Origin: an uncultured Burkholderiales bacterium
GTDB lineage: Bacteria; Pseudomonadota; Gammaproteobacteria; Burkholderiales; Thiobacillaceae
Reading direction: 5' to 3'
Length of the DNA stretch: 15,769 nt
Assembly: GCA_937925755.1 (NCBI GenBank)
Contig: CALAMX010000002.1
Location: 1 to 15,769, forward strand
Shown in pieces: positions 13,034-15,769 of this stretch (within the stretch, counting starts at the first letter, position 1; each line of letters opens with the position of its first letter). The position numbers were made by a program, and so were the translations under genes. Below the pieces are notes generated by a model. It did no database searches. It saw nothing but the letters and a program-made list of their open reading frames with translations, and had not been told where the DNA came from.

Positions 13034-13771
13034 TCAGAGCTTGTAACCGGTGTGCAACGCCACCACGCCGAAGGTCAGGTTGTGGTAGTCCACCCGGCTG
13101 AAACCGACTTGTTCGATCATGCCCTTGAGGGTCTCCTGGTCGGGATGCATGCGGATGGACTCGGCCAGATAGCGATAGCTCGCCGCATCCTTGGCCACGA
13201 GCCCGCCCATGCGTGGCAGGACCTGGAAGGAGTAGAGGTCGTAGAGCGGGGCGAGCGGGCGCGCCACACGCGAGAACTCCAGGATGAGCAGCTTGCCGCC
13301 GGGCTTGAGTACCCGGTGCATCTCCGCGAGTGCCCGTTCCTTGTGCGTCATGTTTCTGAGCCCGAAGGCCACTGTCACACGGTCGAAGTAATCGGTCGGG
13401 AAGGGCAGGCGCTCGGCATCGCATTGCACGCAAGGCAGCAGCCGGCCCTCGTCGAGCATGCGGTCGCGCCCAACGGCGAGCATGGATTCGTTGATATCGG
13501 TGAGCCAGACCTCGCCCGTGGGGCCGACGCCCTCGGCCAGCAGCCGGGCGATGTCGCCCGTGCCCCCGGCGATGTCCAGGCAGCGCATGCCGGGGCGCAA
13601 CAGGGCCTGCTCGACCATGAAGCGCTTCCACAGCCGGTGCAGCCCCGCCGACATGAGGTCGTTCATCAGGTCGTAGCGCTTCGCCACCGAGTGAAAGACC
13701 TCGGCCACCCGCTGCGCCTTTTCTTGCTCGGCGACGGTCTGGAAGCCGAAATGGGTGGTTCTGTCGTGCAT
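13034..13771 (-). CDS. ubiE: Ubiquinone/menaquinone C-methyltransferase UbiE
   Basis: UbiE is the SAM-dependent C-methyltransferase that converts demethoxyubiquinol-type precursors in ubiquinone synthesis, and demethylmenaquinol where menaquinone is made. The 245-residue length matches E. coli UbiE (251). Both family signatures are present: [16 protein letters not shown] near residue 33, and [15 protein letters not shown]. The SAM-binding loop is [12 protein letters not shown], and AFGLRNMT is a further family motif. ATG 13769-13771 starts [13 protein letters not shown], the usual N-terminus, although no ribosome site is obvious. It lies 37 bases after the yggX stop on the same strand. Other ubi genes (ubiJ, ubiB) often follow in proteobacteria, but here the next gene is the convergent nuclease. 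Confidence 0.96.
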   Translation of the reverse strand: MHDRTTHFGFQTVAEQEKAQRVAEVFHSVAKRYDLMNDLMSAGLHRLWKRFMVEQALLRPGMRCLDIAGGTGDIARLLAEGVGPTGEVWLTDINESMLAVGRDRMLDEGRLLPCVQCDAERLPFPTDYFDRVTVAFGLRNMTHKERALAEMHRVLKPGGKLLILEFSRVARPLAPLYDLYSFQVLPRMGGLVAKDAASYRYLAESIRMHPDQETLKGMIEQVGFSRVDYHNLTFGVVALHTGYKL

Positions 13772-13808
13772 GGCCGCGTGAACCGGGATGTGCGTCGGTG
13801 CGCGGGGT

Positions 13809-14075
13809 TCAGCGCGGCACGTAGCCCTGGGGAGCGCCCACGCCCTCGCCGAAGAAGTACTTCTCGGCCTGTTCCATCAGATATTTACGATGCTGGGCGT
13901 CGGCCAGGTTGAGGCGGTTTTCGTTGATGATCATGGTCTGCAGCCGGATCCAGCCGGCCCAGGCCTCCTTGGAGACGTTCTCGTAGATGCGCTTGCCCAA
14001 TTCGCCGGGATAGGGCGGGAAGTCCAGCCCCTCAGCCTCGCGCCCGAGCTTCACACATTGCACCATACGTGCCAT
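13809..14075 (-). CDS. yggX: YggX-type iron-trafficking / oxidative-damage protection protein
   Basis: YggX is a small cytoplasmic protein that helps protect Fe-S clusters and limits iron-driven oxidative damage; its exact iron-handling role is debated. The 88 residues match the family length (about 90). It begins [20 protein letters not shown] with the conserved Cys7, followed by [19 protein letters not shown], then the signature [13 protein letters not shown] and the C-terminal YFFGEG. GGGGGT lies upstream of ATG 14073-14075 as a possible ribosome site. The classical neighbour mutY is absent; here yggX sits between a TPR protein and ubiE. An Fe-S helper near an Fe-S-rich hydrogenase is notable, but the opposite strand argues against shared transcription. 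Confidence 0.95.
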   Translation of the reverse strand: MARMVQCVKLGREAEGLDFPPYPGELGKRIYENVSKEAWAGWIRLQTMIINENRLNLADAQHRKYLMEQAEKYFFGEGVGAPQGYVPR

Positions 14076-14135
14076 GGTCTTTACCCCCAGATCAATTCGA
14101 CACGAGACGATGTTAGCCCAAGGCGGGTGGCGGCG

Positions 14136-14459
14136 TCACGCGCCCATTTGCTTCTCGATGCGCCGGGCGAAGACACGCATCTCACGGGCGGCCTGGATGT
14201 CGCCCTTGGCCTCGGCCGCGGCGATGCCGTCGCGGTAGGCCGCGAGCGCCTCGGCGAGCGCTCCCGTCTCGGCGAGCGCCCGGCCCAGGAGCTTCCAGGC
14301 GGCGGAGTAGCGCGGGTCGTGGTGCACCGCGGCGCGCAGATGCACGACGGCCTCGGCCGGCCGAGCGGCCTTCAGGTACTCGTTGCCGAGGGCGTAACGC
14401 AACAGGGCGTCGTCGCGGCCCTTGGCCAGCATCTTTTCGAAGTTTTCCAGCGCGTCCAC
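14136..14459 (-). CDS. Small TPR-repeat protein
   Basis: This 107-residue protein consists of tetratricopeptide-like helices and has no signal peptide or membrane segment. Two TPR-like units can be read: LRYALGNEYLKAARPAEAVV with HLRAAVHHDPRY, and AAWKLLGRALAETGALAEAL with AAYRDGIAAAEAKGD. A final helix, MRVFARRIEKQMGA, caps the array. Such proteins act as protein-binding scaffolds and the partner is unknown. The GTG start at 14457-14459 is six bases after AGGA and one base beyond the trkH stop, so it is probably translated together with trkH. A similar small TPR gene beside a quinone or potassium gene is seen in other proteobacteria, but I would not assign a function. Confidence 0.82.
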   Translation of the reverse strand: MDALENFEKMLAKGRDDALLRYALGNEYLKAARPAEAVVHLRAAVHHDPRYSAAWKLLGRALAETGALAEALAAYRDGIAAAEAKGDIQAAREMRVFARRIEKQMGA

Positions 14460-14460
14460 G

Positions 14461-15768
<1,308 letters not shown>

Positions 15769-15769
15769 A

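Overview
The window is a GC-rich proteobacterial chromosome segment, most likely from a beta- or gammaproteobacterium that can oxidise or make hydrogen. The evidence is a five-gene soluble NAD-linked [NiFe]-hydrogenase operon (hoxFUYHW), a glutamate-cysteine ligase of the Acidithiobacillus/betaproteobacterial type next to glutathione synthetase, a UbiE quinone methyltransferase, and a YggX-type iron protein. The sequence does not settle genus or class.

Left part (1-3471). The 3' end of a phosphoglucomutase gene is followed by a 755-base stretch with no intact gene. That stretch holds a broken gene for a small secreted protein and a REPIN-like pair of inverted palindromes. Next come a THUMP/RlmL-type RNA methyltransferase (minus strand), a divergent membrane-anchored thioredoxin-like protein, and a DinB-family protein that converges on it.

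Glutathione/flavin block (2923-7129, minus strand). The order of transcription is gshA, gshB, apbE, dinB-like. Starts and stops overlap from gshB onward, so these genes are probably one operon. Between gshA and gshB, about 250 bases hold what looks like a decayed MntA-HepT (nucleotidyltransferase/HEPN) toxin-antitoxin module.

Hydrogenase block (7425-12508, plus strand). hoxF (fused NuoE-like and NuoF-like domains), hoxU, hoxY, hoxH and hoxW overlap end to start. HoxFU form the NAD(H)-reactive diaphorase. HoxYH form the [NiFe] hydrogenase. HoxW trims the HoxH C-terminus after nickel insertion. A secreted nuclease gene follows on the same strand. No hyp genes, separate hoxE or hoxI lie in the window. 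The 295-base divergent gap before hoxF holds inverted and direct repeats but no promoter I could identify firmly.

Right part (13034-15769, minus strand). A TrkH-type potassium transporter subunit (cut by the window edge) leads into a small TPR protein, a YggX-type protein and UbiE.

The main discoveries are the degraded toxin-antitoxin remnant, the single-base frameshift in the small exported protein, and the loss of two iron-sulfur ligands in the HoxF N-terminal domain. I see no convincing wholly new system.
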